This document shows, piece by piece, positions 37,182 through 46,657 of a DNA stretch of 46,825 bases. Positions within the stretch are counted from its first letter, which is position 1, and each line of letters begins with the position of its first letter. Origin of the DNA: Planctomycetota bacterium (GTDB taxonomy: Bacteria > Planctomycetota > JAJSAM01 > JAJVHW01). The notes under the pieces are model-generated. The model had not been told where the DNA came from and ran no database searches. It saw only the letters and a list, made by a program, of their open reading frames with translations. A program made the position numbers and the translations under genes. The stretch covers positions 1-46,825 of the forward strand of contig JAJVHW010000051.1 of assembly GCA_022072415.1 (NCBI GenBank), given 5' to 3'.

Positions 37182-38516
37182 ATGGCGATCGACGTCAGCA
37201 AGCAGGTCCAGAAGGCCGAGCAGGCCTTCCAGACGAAGAAGTACGAGATGGCGATCGAGATCTACCTGCAGGCCCTGCAGATCGATCCCGACAACCGCGC
37301 GGCGCGGCGCGGCATCCGCCTCGCCTCGCTGAAGAAGACGGAGAACAACTACCCGAGCTCGCTGTCGATCAAGCTCTCGACGGCCTCCACCCGCGTCGGG
37401 ATGCTCCACCCGACGGCCGAGCAGCGGTTCCCCGCGTACGAGGCGTACCTCAAGGTGGACCCGAAGAACACCGACATCGGGCACCAGCTCGCGGAGGCCC
37501 TGGAGAAGGCCGGGCACCAGAACGGCGCCATCGGCGTGCTCGAGGCCATCGTCGAGATCAACCCGAAGGACGGCCAGGCGCGCACGTCCCTCGGCCGCCT
37601 CCTCGCGGGGAAGGAGCCGCAGAAGGCGCTCGAGCACCTCGAGGCGGCGCTGAAGATCGACCCGAAGAACCAGCTCGCCATCAAGACCCGGAAGGACCTC
37701 GCCGCGGAGCTCTCGATCAAGCGCGCCGGGTTCGAGACCGCGCGGACCACCCACGACCTGATCCGCGACAAGGACAAGGCGAGGGAGCTCAACCAGGCCG
37801 ACCGGCTCCAGCGCGACGCCTCGGAGTCCGGCGACCACATCTCGCGGATCGAGGCCCGGGTGCGCCAGACCCCGGGCGACCGGAAGCTCCTCCGCGAGCT
37901 CGCCCGCGCCTATGCCTCGGCGAACCGCACGGCCGACGCGGAGAACGCGTGGCAGAAGATCATCGACTCGGACCCGGCGGACTTCGACGCGAAGGTCCAG
38001 CTCGGCGACCTCCGCCTCGGCCAGATCGACCGCGCGCTCGCCGTCGCCGAGCAGAAGGGCGACCGGATCGCCGTCGACAACCTCACCCGCCGCAGGACCG
38101 AGGCGCAGATCGCCGAGTTCACGATGCGCGTGTCGGAGCACCCGACGGACCTCGGGATCCGCTACCAGCTCGGCGAGGCCCTGCTCCGGGCGGGGCGCCT
38201 CGACGAGGCGACCGGCGAGTTCCAGAAGTGCGTGAAGGACCCCCGCCGGCGGGTGGACGCCATGTGCCTCCTCGGCGAGTGCTTCCTCCAGCAGGGGCTC
38301 CACGACCTCGCCGCGCGGCAGCTCGAGAAGGCGCTGGAGGAGAGCCCGGGCCTGAATTCCGAACGGGGCAAGGCCATCGTCTATACCCTCGGCGTCCTTC
38401 GCGAGAGCCAGGGCGACCGCGCCGCGGCGAGGGACGAATACCTCAAGGTGTACGAGGTGGACGTGTCCTTCCGCGACGTGGCGAAGAAGATCGCCGCGCT
38501 CTCGAAGCCGCAGTAG
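37182..38516 (+). CDS. Tetratricopeptide repeat protein
   Basis: MAIDVSKQVQKAEQAFQTKKYEMAIEIYLQALQIDPDNRAARRG and further TPR-like repeats. Confidence 0.85.
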   Translation: MAIDVSKQVQKAEQAFQTKKYEMAIEIYLQALQIDPDNRAARRGIRLASLKKTENNYPSSLSIKLSTASTRVGMLHPTAEQRFPAYEAYLKVDPKNTDIGHQLAEALEKAGHQNGAIGVLEAIVEINPKDGQARTSLGRLLAGKEPQKALEHLEAALKIDPKNQLAIKTRKDLAAELSIKRAGFETARTTHDLIRDKDKARELNQADRLQRDASESGDHISRIEARVRQTPGDRKLLRELARAYASANRTADAENAWQKIIDSDPADFDAKVQLGDLRLGQIDRALAVAEQKGDRIAVDNLTRRRTEAQIAEFTMRVSEHPTDLGIRYQLGEALLRAGRLDEATGEFQKCVKDPRRRVDAMCLLGECFLQQGLHDLAARQLEKALEESPGLNSERGKAIVYTLGVLRESQGDRAAARDEYLKVYEVDVSFRDVAKKIAALSKPQ

Positions 38517-38587
38517 CCCAACGAAGCGCCTCGCCGGGAGAGCCCGGACGGGCGCGACAGACGCAGAGAGGAACCTGACGAGACGCC

Positions 38588-38860
38588 ATGCCCCACACCG
38601 AGCACGCCAAGAAGTCCCACCGCAAGTCGGTCCGCCGCCGCGAGCGCAACCGCGCCGCGAAGGCCGCGTACCGCACCGCCGTCAAGAAGGCGCGCGCGAC
38701 CCCCGCCGGCACCCCCGGCGCGAAGGAGTCCCTCTCGGCGGCGCAGGCGCGGCTGGACAAGGCGGCGAAGAACCGCACGATCCACCCGAACACCGCCGCG
38801 CGCATGAAGAGCCGTCTCGCGAAGGCGCAGAAGCGCACCGCCTCGGCCGACGCGAAGTAG
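38588..38860 (+). CDS. rpsT: 30S ribosomal protein S20
   Basis: MPHTEHAKKSHRKSVRRRERNRAAKAAYRTAVKKA...NRTIHPNTAARMKSRLAK. Confidence 0.95.
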   Translation: MPHTEHAKKSHRKSVRRRERNRAAKAAYRTAVKKARATPAGTPGAKESLSAAQARLDKAAKNRTIHPNTAARMKSRLAKAQKRTASADAK

Positions 38861-38960
38861 CGTCCGCCGCGCACGCCGCCGATCCATCTCGACGGATCAC
38901 TCCGCCCGGGAGTCCCTGCGCGTCAGGAGCCGGTCGGGGGCGAAGTGCGCCTCGAACCCC

Positions 38961-39230
38961 GCGCCGTATCCCCGAGTGGCGCAGTCAGTCCCCCCCGCGC
39001 CGCCGCGGTGGACGGCGCGCCTCGCGCCGTATCCGCGAGTGGCGCAGACAGCCTCCCGCGCCGCCGCGGTGGACGGCGTGCTTCACGCCGTATCCGCGCG
39101 TGGCGCAGACAGTCCCCCCCGCGCCGCCGAGGTGGACGGCGCGCTTCGCGCCGTATCCGCGAGTGGCGCAGACAGCCTCCCGCGCCGCCGCGGTGGACGG
39201 CGCGCTTCGCGCCGTATCCGCGAGTGGCGC
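38961..39230. repeat. Tandem repeat array with alternating 63/61-bp period; shares its core with the 34.6-kb array
   Basis: GTATC landmarks at 38966, 39029, 39090, 39153 and 39214. Confidence 0.95.
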
Positions 39231-39264
39231 GTGCAAAGTGCCGCGTGCAAAGCGCCGCGCGTTC

Positions 39265-40014
39265 TCAGACCGAACGCCAGAGCGCCCGGTCGAGCCCCCA
39301 CTCGCGGCAGACGCGGTCCGCCTCCGGCGCGTAGAGCGACCGAAGCGTCTCGGCGAGTCCGGGCACGTCGTTCCAGGGCTCGGGCACCTTCGCCCCGCCC
39401 GTGGCGTTCCACGTCTCGGCGCCCGGCGCGGTCACCGCGCGCGGCGGCAGTCCGAGCCGTGCGAAGAACGCCGACGCGGCCCCCGCGGGATCGGCGACGA
39501 TCCGCTCGTACTGCATGACGAGGAAGCTCGTCCGCGGGAACGCCCCGAGCCACGCGTCGAGCTGCGTGGCGTACATCCCGCCCCAGAGCGCGTCGTCGCC
39601 CTTGTCGCGCACCCAGTGGAGCCACGCGCGGCCGTCGGCCTCCGCCGGCGCGCCGGGGCGCGTCGCCATCCAGCGGAGCGACGAACGGAAGCGCTCGACG
39701 GGATCGCGGAGCAGCACGACGAGCAGCGTGTCCGCCGGCACCGCGCGGGCGAGGAGGCGCGGAACCCAGAGGCAGCGCAGGTACGCCGGGGTGAACTCCC
39801 CCGGCGCACGCACGGCCGGGAACGACGCGTGGTACGCGGAGATCCGCGCGTCGGACCAGGGCGACGCGAGGAAGCGGTCGAAGAAGTGCGCCTCCTTCTT
39901 CCCGTCGCGCGGCAGCGCCACGTCGGGGTGCTGGAGGACGAGGTCCGTGAACCAGGTCGTTCCGGAGCGCTGGGCGCCGATCCCGACCCAGGCGGGCGCA
40001 CGGCCGGGGGTCAC
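39265..40014 (-). CDS. Sulfotransferase family protein
   Basis: WVGIGAQRSGTTWFTDLVLQHP (5'-PSB loop-like), LLVVLLRDPVERFRSSLRW (3'-PB-like); GTG start overlapping the aminotransferase stop. Confidence 0.9.
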   Translation of the reverse strand: MTPGRAPAWVGIGAQRSGTTWFTDLVLQHPDVALPRDGKKEAHFFDRFLASPWSDARISAYHASFPAVRAPGEFTPAYLRCLWVPRLLARAVPADTLLVVLLRDPVERFRSSLRWMATRPGAPAEADGRAWLHWVRDKGDDALWGGMYATQLDAWLGAFPRTSFLVMQYERIVADPAGAASAFFARLGLPPRAVTAPGAETWNATGGAKVPEPWNDVPGLAETLRSLYAPEADRVCREWGLDRALWRSV

Positions 40015-41240
40015 TTCGCTCCGACCCCGGCGCCGTCGCGGTGTCCCGACTCGCTCCGCGCGGCGGCCGCGGCGCGCGCGAAGCCGGGGAGCGCGCGTTC
40101 GATCGTCGCGTCGTCCACGCAATAGGAGAGGCGCATGTGCCCCGGCCGCCCGAACCCGGCGCCCGGGACGGCGAGGATCAGCTCGCCGAGGAGCCTCCGC
40201 ACGAACGCCACGTCGTCCGGGTCCGGCGTGCGGGGAAAGAGGTAGAACGCGCCGTCCGGAAGCACGACGTCGTATCCGGCGGCGACGAGCCCGGCGTGGA
40301 GCCGGTCGCGCTTCCGGCGGTAGATCCCCGGGTCCACGGAGACGCCCTGGAGGTCCCCCGCCGCGCGCTGCTGGATGGCCGGCGCATTCACGAACCCGAG
40401 CGTGCGCGTCGCGAACGTCGCTCCCGCCACGAGGGCGTCGCAGTCCGGCATCGACGGGGAGAAGGCCAGGTACCCGATCCGCTCGCCGGGGAGCGCGAGG
40501 TCCTTGCTGTGCGACGTGACGACCACCGTCGGCCCGTAGGATGCGAAGGGCCACGGCACCGGCGCGCCGTACGCGATGTGCCGGTACGGTTCGTCGGCGA
40601 CGAGGACGATCGTCCGCCCGTGGCGCTCGGACGCGTCCCGCAGCAGCGCGCCGAGGCGGTCGAGCGCGGATGGCGGATACACCACGCCGGTCGGGTTGTT
40701 CGGACTGTTGACGAGCACGGCCTTCGTGCGCAGCGTGATCGCGCGCTCGAGGGCGTCGAAGTCGATCTGGAAGTCCCCGCGCGTCTCCGCCACCACGAGC
40801 CGCCCGCCGTGGTTGTCCACGTAGAACTCGTACTCGGGGAAGTAGGGCGCGAGGACGACCACCTCGTCGCCGGGGTCGAGGAGCGTCTTCATGAGGACGT
40901 TGAGCCCGCCCCCGGCGCCCACGCTCATGACGACGTGCCGCCCCTCGAAGGGCAGTCCGGCGGCTCCGGCGAGGTGCGCCGCGACCTTCGCCCGGACCTC
41001 CGGGTACCCGGCGTTCGGCATGTAGCGGTGCGCCCCGGGCGGACCGGGCTCCACGGCGCGGCGGAGCGCGTCGATCACCCGGGGCGGCGGCTCGACCACG
41101 GGGTTCCCGAGGGAGAAGTCGAAGACGTTCGCCGGGCCGTGCTCGGCCTTCAGGCGATTCCCCTCCTCGAACATGCGCCGGATCCACGACGCGGAGCGCA
41201 TCGCGTCGGCGACCTTTCGGGAGAGGACGGGGCCGGGCAC
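40011..41240 (-). CDS. Class I/II PLP-dependent aminotransferase
   Basis: FDFSLGNPVVEPP, VNSPNNPTGVVYPP, VADEPYRHIAY, TSHSKDLALPGERIGYLAF. Confidence 0.93.
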   Translation of the reverse strand: MPGPVLSRKVADAMRSASWIRRMFEEGNRLKAEHGPANVFDFSLGNPVVEPPPRVIDALRRAVEPGPPGAHRYMPNAGYPEVRAKVAAHLAGAAGLPFEGRHVVMSVGAGGGLNVLMKTLLDPGDEVVVLAPYFPEYEFYVDNHGGRLVVAETRGDFQIDFDALERAITLRTKAVLVNSPNNPTGVVYPPSALDRLGALLRDASERHGRTIVLVADEPYRHIAYGAPVPWPFASYGPTVVVTSHSKDLALPGERIGYLAFSPSMPDCDALVAGATFATRTLGFVNAPAIQQRAAGDLQGVSVDPGIYRRKRDRLHAGLVAAGYDVVLPDGAFYLFPRTPDPDDVAFVRRLLGELILAVPGAGFGRPGHMRLSYCVDDATIERALPGFARAAAAARSESGHRDGAGVGAK

Positions 41241-41323
41241 GGACCTCCGAGGATGCCGCGTTCCCGTCCGCCGCAAAGCATTGTGTGGGCGTCGCGGCGG
41301 GCTGCGGCGAGGATCGGAGCACG

Positions 41324-42538
41324 ATGGACCTCGCACGGATGCGGGCCGCCGACCGCTGGCTGGGCAGGCCGCTCTGCGCGGCGCTCACCCTCGTTCGCCG
41401 GCTGCTCCCCGCGCCCGGGCCGAAGCCCCCCGCCGAGGTCCGCCGCGTCCTCTTCGTGAAGCTCTCGGAGATGGGCGCGCTGGTCCTCTCCGCGCCGGCC
41501 TTCGCGGAGGCGCGCCGCGTCTTCCCGAACGCGGAGGTCCACCTCCTGTGCTTCTCGGAGAACGCCGAGCTCGCCGGGGTGGCGGGCGGGATCCCGCCGG
41601 ACCGACGGATCGAGGTCCGGCCCGGGGGCGTGCTCGCGACGATCGGCGGGCTCCTCGGCGCGATCCGGGAGGCGCGGCGGCGGCGCTTCGACGTCGTGGT
41701 GGACCTCGAGTACTTCTCCCGCGTCTCCGCGATCCTCTCGTTCCTGACGCGCGCGCCGGTCCGCGCGGGATACCACCGCTTCGAGGCGGAGGGGCTCTAC
41801 CAGGGCGACCTCTACACCCACCGCGCGTCGTGGAACCTGTATCTCCACGTCTCGCAGAGCTACGTCGCCCTCGTGCGCGCCGCTGCGGCCGATCCGCGGG
41901 CGACGCCTCTCCTCAAGGCCGAGGCGCCGCCCCTCGCCGACCTCGTGTTCCCGCGGTTCGAACCGACCGACGCGGACGTTTCCGCCGCCGCCGACGTGCT
42001 CCGCGCGGCCGGTGTGCCGGACGGCGCGCGCGTGCTCCTCGTCAACCCGAACTCGAGCGACCTGCTGCCGCTGCGCCGCTGGCCCGAGGAGCGCTTTACG
42101 GCGCTCTGCCGCGCGCTCGCCGACGCGCACCCCGACGCATGGATCGTGCTGACCGGCGCGGGCCACGAGGCCGAGGTGGCGGAGCGCATCCGGGCCGCGA
42201 GCGGCACGTCCCGGTGCGTGTCGATCGTCGGCAGGACCGGACTCCGCGCGCTTCTCGCGGTGTTCCGTCGCGCGTCGGTGCTCGTGTCGGCCGACAGCGG
42301 ACCGCCCCACTTCGCGGCCATGACCGACCTGCGCTGCGTGACCCTCTTCGGCCCCGAGACGCCGCAGCTCTACGGCCCGGTGACCTCGCGGAACACCGCG
42401 ATCACTGCGGGACTCGCGTGCAGCCCGTGCATCCACGCCTGGAACCGCCGGGTCTCGACGTGCACGGACAACCAGTGCATGCAGCGGATCGACGTGGCGC
42501 GGGTGGTGGCGGCGGTGAGCGCGGCCGTCGCCGGCTGA
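41324..42538 (+). CDS. GT9-family glycosyltransferase (heptosyltransferase-like)
   Basis: RRVLFVKLSEMGALVLSAPAFAEARRVFPNAEVHLL; LPLRRWPEERFTALCRALAD; VSADSGPPHFAAMTDLRCVTLFGPETPQLYGP. Confidence 0.9.
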   Translation: MDLARMRAADRWLGRPLCAALTLVRRLLPAPGPKPPAEVRRVLFVKLSEMGALVLSAPAFAEARRVFPNAEVHLLCFSENAELAGVAGGIPPDRRIEVRPGGVLATIGGLLGAIREARRRRFDVVVDLEYFSRVSAILSFLTRAPVRAGYHRFEAEGLYQGDLYTHRASWNLYLHVSQSYVALVRAAAADPRATPLLKAEAPPLADLVFPRFEPTDADVSAAADVLRAAGVPDGARVLLVNPNSSDLLPLRRWPEERFTALCRALADAHPDAWIVLTGAGHEAEVAERIRAASGTSRCVSIVGRTGLRALLAVFRRASVLVSADSGPPHFAAMTDLRCVTLFGPETPQLYGPVTSRNTAITAGLACSPCIHAWNRRVSTCTDNQCMQRIDVARVVAAVSAAVAG

Positions 42539-42565
42539 GCTGGCGTCGCCCCGCGAAACGAAGAC

Positions 42566-42613
42566 AGCCCCGGCCGCCTGCCTCCGTGGACCGGAGGCCG
42601 GATGACCGGGGCT
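42566..42613. terminator. Strong bidirectional hairpin between convergent genes
   Basis: AGCCCCGG...CCGGGGCT outer stem, GCCTCCG-tggac-CGGAGGC inner stem; no U-tract. Confidence 0.65.
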
Positions 42614-42641
42614 GCTCGGGTCGCGGGCGACCCGGGACGTC

Positions 42642-44270
42642 CTACTTCGCGCCGCCCGTGCCCATCACGCGGCCGTAGCGGTAGAAGACCTCGAGGCAGA
42701 GGCAGTTGACCGCCGTCGAGTAGATGCGGCCGCCTTCCGGCGCCCACGGGTCCTCGGGGTCCCAGGAGCCGATCTCGTCGCGGCCCGGCTCGGTGCGCTG
42801 GTGCTTGATGATGGACTCCTCCATCGCCGGCTTCCACGCCTCCCAGTACTTGCCGCCGAGCTGGTACATCGCCAGCGAGCCGTAGTACCAGTAGTAGAAG
42901 TCGATGCAGCCCGCGTCGGCGTCCCACTTGGGGAGCTTCTTCAGCATGAGGTCGCCGCCCTTGGCGATCATCTCGTCCTTCTTGATCTCGTCGCCCTCGT
43001 CGCCCTTGCTGTGGTGGCAGAAGATGCGGTTGAGGACGCCCACGGCCGTCATGGCCTCGGACTCGCTCTGCGGGAACTTGTCCTTCATCGCCTCCGTGCG
43101 GGCGGGCCCGGTGCCGCGGGTCTGGTACCCCACGCGGCCGAAGTCCGGCTCCGTCATGCGGTCGGTCCAGGTGAGGGCGCCCTGGAACGCCGTCTTGTCC
43201 ACTTCGAGCTCCGCCATGATCGCGGACTTGAGGGCCATCACGGCCCAGCCCGTGACCGACGTGTCGTTGTCGCCGTCGCGGACGCCGTAGCGCCACGCGA
43301 GGTAGGGGTTCTGCGACTGGATGACGAAGTTGACGCCGCGCTGCGCCGACTCGCGGAAGAGCGGCGACTGCGTGAGGCCGTACGCCTCGGTCATCGCGAG
43401 CGACGCGCACATGTGGTTGTACTGGAAGTGCTGCGTGGAGCGCGGGCCGAAGCAGCCTTCCGCGTCCTGCTGGTCCTTCAGCCACTTGAGGCCGTTGCGG
43501 ACCGTGTCCTTGTACGTGCCGTTCTGGTGCGTCTCGCCGGCGCCGAGGAAGCAGAGGAGCGCGAGGCCCGAGTTGCCCGGGTCGTACGTCCCCTCGCCGG
43601 GGCCCGAGCACTTGTTGAGCTTGCACATCTGGTCGAAGCCGTCGGTGTCCCAACGGCCGTCAGAGCTCTGGTGGTTCTTCAGCCACTCGAGGGCGAGGTC
43701 CACGGCGTTCTGCGACTTCTTGCCGCCGCCGCCCGCCTTCAGGTTGTTGCGGCCGCCGCGGCGGTTGCCGAACTTGCCGCCGGCGCCGCCGCCGATGCCG
43801 ATGGTGCCGTTCGTGCCCGGCCCCTCGAACGGGGCGTCGGAGTTGAAGCGCGGGTCGCCGAGGGACCCGTTGTCGTCCATGTCGTCGTCGGTCTCGTTGT
43901 GGTCGGAGACCTTCGCGTCCTTGAGGACCGGGTCCTCGACGACGCGCTCGGACTCCTCGAGAGGCTTCGTCTCCTCGGGCGTCGGAGGCGGCTCCTCCTC
44001 CTTCATCTCGAGGTTCTCGGTCTGGTTCATCGTGAGGTTCGACTGCTCCTGCACGGGCGGCGGAGGCGCGCTCGGCATGAGGGCGAAGATCGCGAAGGCC
44101 ACGCCGTGGATGCCGATCGACGCGAGGAGCCAGGGGGCGTTCTTCGTCTGCTCGTAGAGCAGCTCGTTGAAGTCCTTCGCCTCGTGGCCGTACATGCGCT
44201 CGGACAGCGTCATCTGCTCGCGCTGGGGCGGCGCTTCGGCCTGACGGCCGCGCTGGGGCTTCTGTGCCAT
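42642..44270 (-). CDS. Squalene-cyclase/prenyltransferase-repeat protein with N-terminal TonB-like membrane anchor
   Basis: LEWLKNHQSSDGRWDTDGF, GLKWLKDQQDAEGCFG, VTGWAVMALKSA repeats; N-terminal TM then acidic/Pro linker EEEPPPTPEETKPLEE. Confidence 0.82.
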   Translation of the reverse strand: MAQKPQRGRQAEAPPQREQMTLSERMYGHEAKDFNELLYEQTKNAPWLLASIGIHGVAFAIFALMPSAPPPPVQEQSNLTMNQTENLEMKEEEPPPTPEETKPLEESERVVEDPVLKDAKVSDHNETDDDMDDNGSLGDPRFNSDAPFEGPGTNGTIGIGGGAGGKFGNRRGGRNNLKAGGGGKKSQNAVDLALEWLKNHQSSDGRWDTDGFDQMCKLNKCSGPGEGTYDPGNSGLALLCFLGAGETHQNGTYKDTVRNGLKWLKDQQDAEGCFGPRSTQHFQYNHMCASLAMTEAYGLTQSPLFRESAQRGVNFVIQSQNPYLAWRYGVRDGDNDTSVTGWAVMALKSAIMAELEVDKTAFQGALTWTDRMTEPDFGRVGYQTRGTGPARTEAMKDKFPQSESEAMTAVGVLNRIFCHHSKGDEGDEIKKDEMIAKGGDLMLKKLPKWDADAGCIDFYYWYYGSLAMYQLGGKYWEAWKPAMEESIIKHQRTEPGRDEIGSWDPEDPWAPEGGRIYSTAVNCLCLEVFYRYGRVMGTGGAK

Positions 44271-44389
44271 GTCGAACCTCTCGCTGAGGGGACGAACCGG
44301 GCCCGCCGGGGGTTCCCGACGCGCCGCCCGGGCCGCGCCCGGGTACCGTCGGGGATGTTACCCGGGGGTCCCGTGATCCTCCTGAACGA

Positions 44390-44436
44390 AACCCCGCCTC
44401 CGCGGTTCGGAGGAAATCCCGGATTCCGGCGGGGTT
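44390..44436. terminator. Hairpin downstream of the PpiC-like gene
   Basis: AACCCCGCC (44390-44398) pairs with GGCGGGGTT (44428-44436). Confidence 0.5.
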
Positions 44437-44445
44437 GACGGAGGC

Positions 44446-45654
44446 TCAGTTCGAGCCCGGGTCCGTGGCCTTCCGGCGGGCCGCGCTCAGGTGCTCGCGG
44501 AGCCCGGACGCCACGTCCTGCGGCCGGACGGTCGCCTCCTCGAGGAGCGAGAGGCAGACCTCGTAGTACGCCGCGTCGAACTTGCGCCCGCGGAGCTCCT
44601 CCTCGAGCCGGGGCTGCGCCTCCTCGAACGGGATCGTGCGCGCGGGCGTGACGCCTTCGGAACGCAGGATGTGGAAGCTCGGGCCCTTCTGGAGGATCTC
44701 CGACAGCGCGCCGCGGGGCTTGTCGAACGCCTGCTCCTCGATCCACGGCTGCGCCTTCCCGCGCTCGGTGAGTTCGATCAGCCCGTCGGCGGGGTCGGGC
44801 TCCGGGGAGTTCCGGGTGACGTCGCGGAAGACCGGCACCCAGTCCTCCCCGGCCCGGAGCCGCGCGAGCGCCGCCTCGGCCTTCCGGCGGGCGTCGGCCA
44901 CCGCGGCTTCGCGGTCCGGCGCGTCGAGGTCGGAGAGGATCGTCAGCTTCCGCACCCGCGCGACCGCCGGCACCTTGAATCGCTCGGGGTTCGCCTCGTA
45001 CGCGGCGACGACGTCGGTCGGCCGCACCCACGTGTCCGTCCGGGCGCGCACGCGCACGTTCGCCGACGACGAGAGCCCCACCGCCGCGCTCATGTACCGC
45101 CGCGCCCGCTCGCGGCGCCGCAGCACGTCCTCCCACTCCCGGCGGGTCATGTCCCGCTCGGCGAGGTACGCGTCGAGCTTCCCGCCCGCGCGTTCGAGCC
45201 GCCGGACCTCGTTCGCCTGGATGCGCTCCATGTCGTCGCGCGCGAGATCGATCCCGCTCTCGACGGCCGCCTGGTCCACGAGACGCTCCGTCAGGATGTC
45301 GTAGAAGGTGCTCTTCTCGAGCGTCGCGAGGTCCGCGTCCTCGGACAGCACCCGCCGGGACGGCAGCCGCAGCGCGACGTCGCGGTACGTCACCACCTCG
45401 CCGTTCACGTACCCGAGCACGCGCGACGGCGACGTGGAGGACACGACGCGAGGCTGCGGCGGCGCCTGCTCGGCCGCGTCGTTGAGGATCTTCGTGGTCG
45501 CCGGCGCCGGGTCATCCCGCGACGCGGAGCCCTCGTCCCCCGGCTCCGCCGAAGCGCACCCGCCGGCCGCGAACGCCCCCGCGATCACGAGCGGCGCCGC
45601 GATGGCGGACGTCAGGTTCCGGACCGACCGACGGGACGACGGAGCAGCGTGCAT
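44446..45654 (-). CDS. PpiC/SurA-like peptidyl-prolyl isomerase lipoprotein
   Basis: Lipobox-like AAGGCASAEP; GYVNGEVVTYRDVALRL; GLIELTERGKAQPWIEEQAFDKPRGALSEILQKGPSFHILRSEGVTPARTIPFEEA. Confidence 0.82.
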   Translation of the reverse strand: MHAAPSSRRSVRNLTSAIAAPLVIAGAFAAGGCASAEPGDEGSASRDDPAPATTKILNDAAEQAPPQPRVVSSTSPSRVLGYVNGEVVTYRDVALRLPSRRVLSEDADLATLEKSTFYDILTERLVDQAAVESGIDLARDDMERIQANEVRRLERAGGKLDAYLAERDMTRREWEDVLRRRERARRYMSAAVGLSSSANVRVRARTDTWVRPTDVVAAYEANPERFKVPAVARVRKLTILSDLDAPDREAAVADARRKAEAALARLRAGEDWVPVFRDVTRNSPEPDPADGLIELTERGKAQPWIEEQAFDKPRGALSEILQKGPSFHILRSEGVTPARTIPFEEAQPRLEEELRGRKFDAAYYEVCLSLLEEATVRPQDVASGLREHLSAARRKATDPGSN

Positions 45655-45855
45655 CCGTCGATGAGAGATGCCCCCCGCCCCGCCGCGCCAGCCAATTCGC
45701 AGGGCGGGGGTCGCGCGCGCCTCCTCCGTACACCGTGCGGACGCCGCCCCGGAACAAGGGTCACACCGGCACCGATCGCGGCGGCCGGCGTGCACTCGCC
45801 GCTCGGCTCCGGATCTCCCGGCGCGACGACGGCCCCACGGACCCGTCCGCCGCCG

Positions 45856-46047
45856 GTGCGGTACACTCCGGAGCAACGTGACGCCTTCCACGAGGCCGTG
45901 CGCTCCCGCGTCCGGGACGCTCTGCTCCGCGCAGAGGGTGCCCGTGCGCGGCGCCGCGCGGAGCGCGAGATGATCCACGCGGAGTTCGAGGCTGTGGGGG
46001 GACGGATTCTTGGCCGCCTAGCTCGGGACCGGGCGACGGAAGTGTAG
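45856..46047 (+). CDS. Possible small Arg-rich hypothetical protein
   Basis: 63-codon tail of a longer ORF with possible GTG start (VRYTPEQRDAFHEAVRSRVRDALLRAEG...); coding status uncertain. Confidence 0.25.
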   Translation: MRYTPEQRDAFHEAVRSRVRDALLRAEGARARRRAEREMIHAEFEAVGGRILGRLARDRATEV

Positions 46048-46065
46048 AAATGAAAGCTGACCCCA

Positions 46066-46248
46066 TTGGCAAACCTCATCGCGCAGGACTCGAGTTTCAA
46101 TCGCGGAGCATTCAATCAGCTCGAGAAGGAACTAGCAATGCACCTTGATGCCGGAACTACGGTTGACTACGCGTACGAGGTCCACTACGCTGATGGCCTT
46201 GGTGCGCGACCGACTGGCCTCACGGTTGGCGCCTCAATCAATGAATGA
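46066..46248 (+). pseudogene. C-terminal fragment of a DNA/RNA non-specific endonuclease toxin domain
   Basis: NLIAQDSSFNRGAFNQLEKELAMHLDAGTTVDYAYEVHYADGLGARPTGLTVGASINE matches the tail pattern NLVxQDSxxNRGxYKxLExExxxxLxxGKxVxVxIxxxYxxxxxRPxxxxVxYxI; in-frame TGA at 46051 and no upstream nuclease core. Confidence 0.65.
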
Positions 46249-46297
46249 CCAATGACCTACTCCGACTTAATCAACGCCCCCGGCGGAAGGTAACCCG

Positions 46298-46657
46298 ATG
46301 ACTCACGAGTTTGAGTTCATCGGATCGAGACTCATGCAGAGTCTCGATGGCGTTTCATGGAGCAGCGCGTGGATATCGTTCGAGATCGTCGATCAGGGAG
46401 TGATCCGACGGAGCCAAAGATTCCGTCCCGAAACGGGTGGTTCTGAACGAGACTTCCGCCTGATCGATCCCATCGGCGTCGCCAAGGTGGTCGAGTCACT
46501 TCGCGATGAGATGGCCCAGCAGGGCTATCCGAGGTGGAGTGGGCTCGTCATCAAGCTCCATCCCACCGGTGACTACCAGTTTGAGTACCGATACCCCGAC
46601 TCAGGTCCGTCCCATTTGCTTCGTTCGAACGAGGACACGCCAGGCGGCGGAACGTAG
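46298..46657 (+). CDS. YezG/DUF600-like immunity protein
   Basis: 119 aa with GGAAGG ribosome-binding site; WSSAWISFEIVDQGVIRRSQRF...VVESLRDEMAQQGYPRWSGLVIKLHPTGDYQFEYRYPD resembles the DUF600 core. Confidence 0.6.
   Translation: MTHEFEFIGSRLMQSLDGVSWSSAWISFEIVDQGVIRRSQRFRPETGGSERDFRLIDPIGVAKVVESLRDEMAQQGYPRWSGLVIKLHPTGDYQFEYRYPDSGPSHLLRSNEDTPGGGT

Noticed and set aside
35016-38860. ChrB-RibF-Def-TPR-RpsT stretch as a novel operon
   Set aside because: Common housekeeping genes on different strands with intact canonical motifs; nothing unusual seen.
34584-39230. CRISPR array
   Set aside because: Intervals between shared cores are nearly identical from unit to unit, with no unique spacers and no Cas genes nearby.
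38945-39518. ORFs translating the 39-kb array
   Set aside because: Same repeat artefact on both strands; no credible start context or family.
44491-46047. 518-aa plus-strand ORF opposite the PpiC-like gene
   Set aside because: Antisense to a gene with clear motifs; Arg/Val/Leu/His-biased translation.
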